Positions 62,101 through 64,000 of a DNA stretch of 64,000 bases are shown here, piece after piece. The notes beneath the pieces were generated by a model that did no database searches, was not told where the DNA came from, and was given only the letters and a program-made list of their open reading frames with translations. The number at the start of each line of letters is the position of its first letter. The stretch's first letter is position 1. Source of the stretch: Agelaius tricolor (lineage: Eukaryota > Chordata > Aves > Passeriformes > Icteridae); contig JALJCS010000004.1 of assembly GCA_023055355.1 (NCBI GenBank), positions 23,064,244-23,128,243 on the forward strand, written 5' to 3'. Both the position numbers and the translations under genes were made by a program.

Positions 62101-63557
62101 TTTGCTGTAGTGTATGTGCACCATGGGCTACACCTGTAATTGAAACACAGGTGATGTCTCAGCAGCAGCTCTGTCCTGCCCTCTCTGTGGTGCTACTCCT
62201 TCCTAGGGCAATCACTTATTTCTAGGATAAGCATGAACGGGGTCATAGGGGGTTCTGAAGTCTTTAAACAGCCAAGCCACATCCATAAGCAGACAGAGTA
62301 ACACAAAAGAGGTTTCCTATACTTTAGATAGAGAGCAGCATTTTTAAAAATTAAATGCTATCTAATGTAATCATACAGAACATGCACACACTTAAGTAAT
62401 ATAATATCAAACAAAATCTAGCAGCAGGGTCTAGTGTTATGCAGATTCTTTTTAACATGAAGGGCACAAACTTTTACTTCTGCTCAATTGTGAGGTGTTC
62501 TGCCAAGGTTTTTTAAGCAAACACAAGAAAAAAGAAAAGCACATGTTCTTACTGCCAAATGTTTCGCATCCCAAACTAACAGTGAAAAGTTTTTCTTCTT
62601 TGAAGAATTAGAATCTCATGCAGCAAACGTCAAAAACCTCTGTCTGTGTGTGATTCTGCAGAGAAGCTATTTAAATAGACCAAAAGAGAGGCCAACTTAG
62701 AAGATCACCACTCAAAACTATGTTCTCCACTTCCTTCTAACACATGAAGAACTGTCACCACCCTATCTCTGCCACCTTATGACACAAAAACTTAACAAGA
62801 AGTTCCAGAAAGATTCTTTCTATATTTCAGTTTGGTACTATTTTTCTTTAGAAGAGTACACCTCACACATTTTCTGAGAGCAGGAAATTACAACAAAAAA
62901 TTGTCAGCTGTATCTCATACTTTGCTCCATTGGCTTTATCCTGAATCTTGGTATGTTTTCCTCCTTACTTGCAAAACAAACCAACTATGGAAGAAAGAAG
63001 TGAGAAATCTAAGAAGCATGAGACATGAACAGTTTGGCAGCTTAAAAGGAGAATGGAAGTAAAATGAACTCTAAACTTACTATGTTTATCTCATTATTAA
63101 TCTTCAGTCAATCTCATGATATTCCAGTAACTGTCATGATTTAACATTTGGAGTTGTCAATACAGCATACCATACAACTACATAACCATAAAGAGAGCAA
63201 TTCAAGTTTAGTATGGGGACTAAAACTTTGACTTGCCATACATTTGCATAGTTAAGTTTCTTAGCCATAACACCACAGTGTTCAATACCAGAGCGTTATG
63301 CACCTATCCAAGGCTAAGGAAGACAATTTTTATGTCAAAATCTTATCCATACAGGCAAGAAATCACTATTAGAGTTCTATTTATTATTTGTTACATATTT
63401 CAGTTATATTTAAAAACTATTTTTTAAGCAAAAGGAATATGGACACCTGCTTTTGACATTATGCCCAAAACCATTTCTGCTACACTGAACTACAGAGGTT
63501 GTGCCACCACTAAGACAAACAGTTATCAGGGGAAAAATTCAGAGAAGTACTTGAAGT

Positions 63558-63650
63558 AGAATCACAGAATAGAGTGGGCTGGAAGAGATCTTAAAGTTCA
63601 TCTAGTTCCACTCCCCCTGACATAGGCAGAGACATCTTCCACTAGATACC
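63558..63650 (-). mobile_element. CR1 LINE 3' terminal fragment
   Basis: The plus strand reads AGAATCACAGAATAGAGTGG then GGAAGAGATCTTAAAGTTCA and TCTAGTTCCACTCCCCCTGA. This is the reverse complement of the classic avian CR1 3' end. It is only about 93 bp, a severe 5' truncation, in minus orientation. Confidence 0.85.
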
Positions 63651-64000
63651 ACTGGAACTGTAAAACGATTACTTTGAAGAAAGACAAAACTTGTAAGAAT
63701 ACAGATAAAAAGAAAGACAAATAGGTATTAAAACCAATTCATATTTTTGCATTTTATAACAAAGATTTATTTTTAACTTGAACATTCAATTCTGACACAG
63801 AACAGCATTTCTTTTCTGTAGATAGGCTTGGCTTCCAGATACACTTTTGTCACCTGCTAGCTAATGCAAGCATCAGTTTATATAGCCCGTGTTTCACATT
63901 ATCATCTTTGTTCTGCTCCCACTGAACCTTGCGGCTGAACAGGTTTTCTGAAAAGTCAGTGACAGATGTACACAGTCTGCAGACCACAAAAGTAACTTTT

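Larger units (their letters stand above)
43561..64000 (-). other. TLE4: TLE4 intron upstream of the 63-nt exon (partial, at least 20.4 kb)
   Basis: I found no exon on either strand. The stretch is AT-rich and holds an ancient CR1-like fragment (about 45672-45810), a dyad-rich block at 47.25-48.0 kb, a tandem 20-mer (59151-59190), a tRNA-derived SINE piece (about 57778-57830), a 15-base T run (45268-45282), a 16-base A run (58183-58198), an AAAT microsatellite (47531-47552) and a CR1 tail (63558-63650). The open frames in it lack family similarity that I recognise. Confidence 0.75.

Noticed and set aside
1..64000. CRISPR arrays, prokaryotic operons or a novel defence-type system
   Set aside because: No spaced identical repeats, no tightly packed ORFs and no ribosome-binding sites; the whole window reads as a vertebrate gene with long introns.

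Overview
The window is AT-rich, intron-dominated vertebrate DNA. Several CR1 retrotransposon fragments, two solo avian-type LTRs and a few old MIR-like SINE remnants point to a bird. It holds no bacterial, viral or CRISPR-type system. The only protein-coding gene I can support is the middle of TLE4 (Groucho/TLE transcriptional corepressor), transcribed on the minus strand. Four exons are visible, in transcript order: 43498-43560 (63 nt, Q domain), 35391-35465 (75 nt, Q domain), 20118-20322 (205 nt, end of Q and the glycine/proline-rich GP domain) and 19708-19724 (a 17-nt microexon reading DRDSIK together with the last base of the previous exon). All have canonical AG/GT borders and compatible phases. 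Both ends of the gene (start codon and first Q-domain exons; CcN, SP and WD40 exons) lie outside the window. In birds TLE4 is, to my knowledge, Z-linked, so this is probably Z-chromosome DNA; that is inference.

Layout, left to right: 1-19707 is the intron after the microexon. It has a CR1 (about 2369-3295), a MIR (about 3614-3740), a regulatory-looking block at 10.1-13.3 kb and a solo ERVK-like LTR with a 6-bp target duplication (14461-15103). Next come the microexon, a 393-bp intron and the GP-domain exon. A 15.07-kb intron follows (20323-35390), with an internally deleted CR1 (about 25320-26765) and possible SINEs. Then come the 75-nt exon, an 8.03-kb intron with a decayed ERVL-like LTR (about 36920-37351), and the 63-nt exon. 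At least 20.4 kb of upstream intron closes the window, with an ancient CR1-like fragment (about 45672-45810), a nested palindrome (47365-47400), a tRNA-derived SINE piece (about 57778) and a young CR1 tail (63558-63650).

The most interesting signals are regulatory. The 17-nt microexon has UGCAUG (RBFOX-type) motifs within 26 nt of its 3' splice site. The GP exon and microexon are individually frame-breaking but together make 222 nt (74 codons), so joint skipping would keep the frame. The GP exon has a CAGCAG (NAGNAG) acceptor and a 9-bp intronic stem shortly upstream. In the 3' intron an RFX X-box palindrome sits 23 bp from an inverted CCAAT box in a small CpG cluster, followed by further dyads, a T-box-like palindrome and two weaker X-box-like sites. 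I found no convincing new coding system. The other long open frames look like chance frames or transposon shadows.
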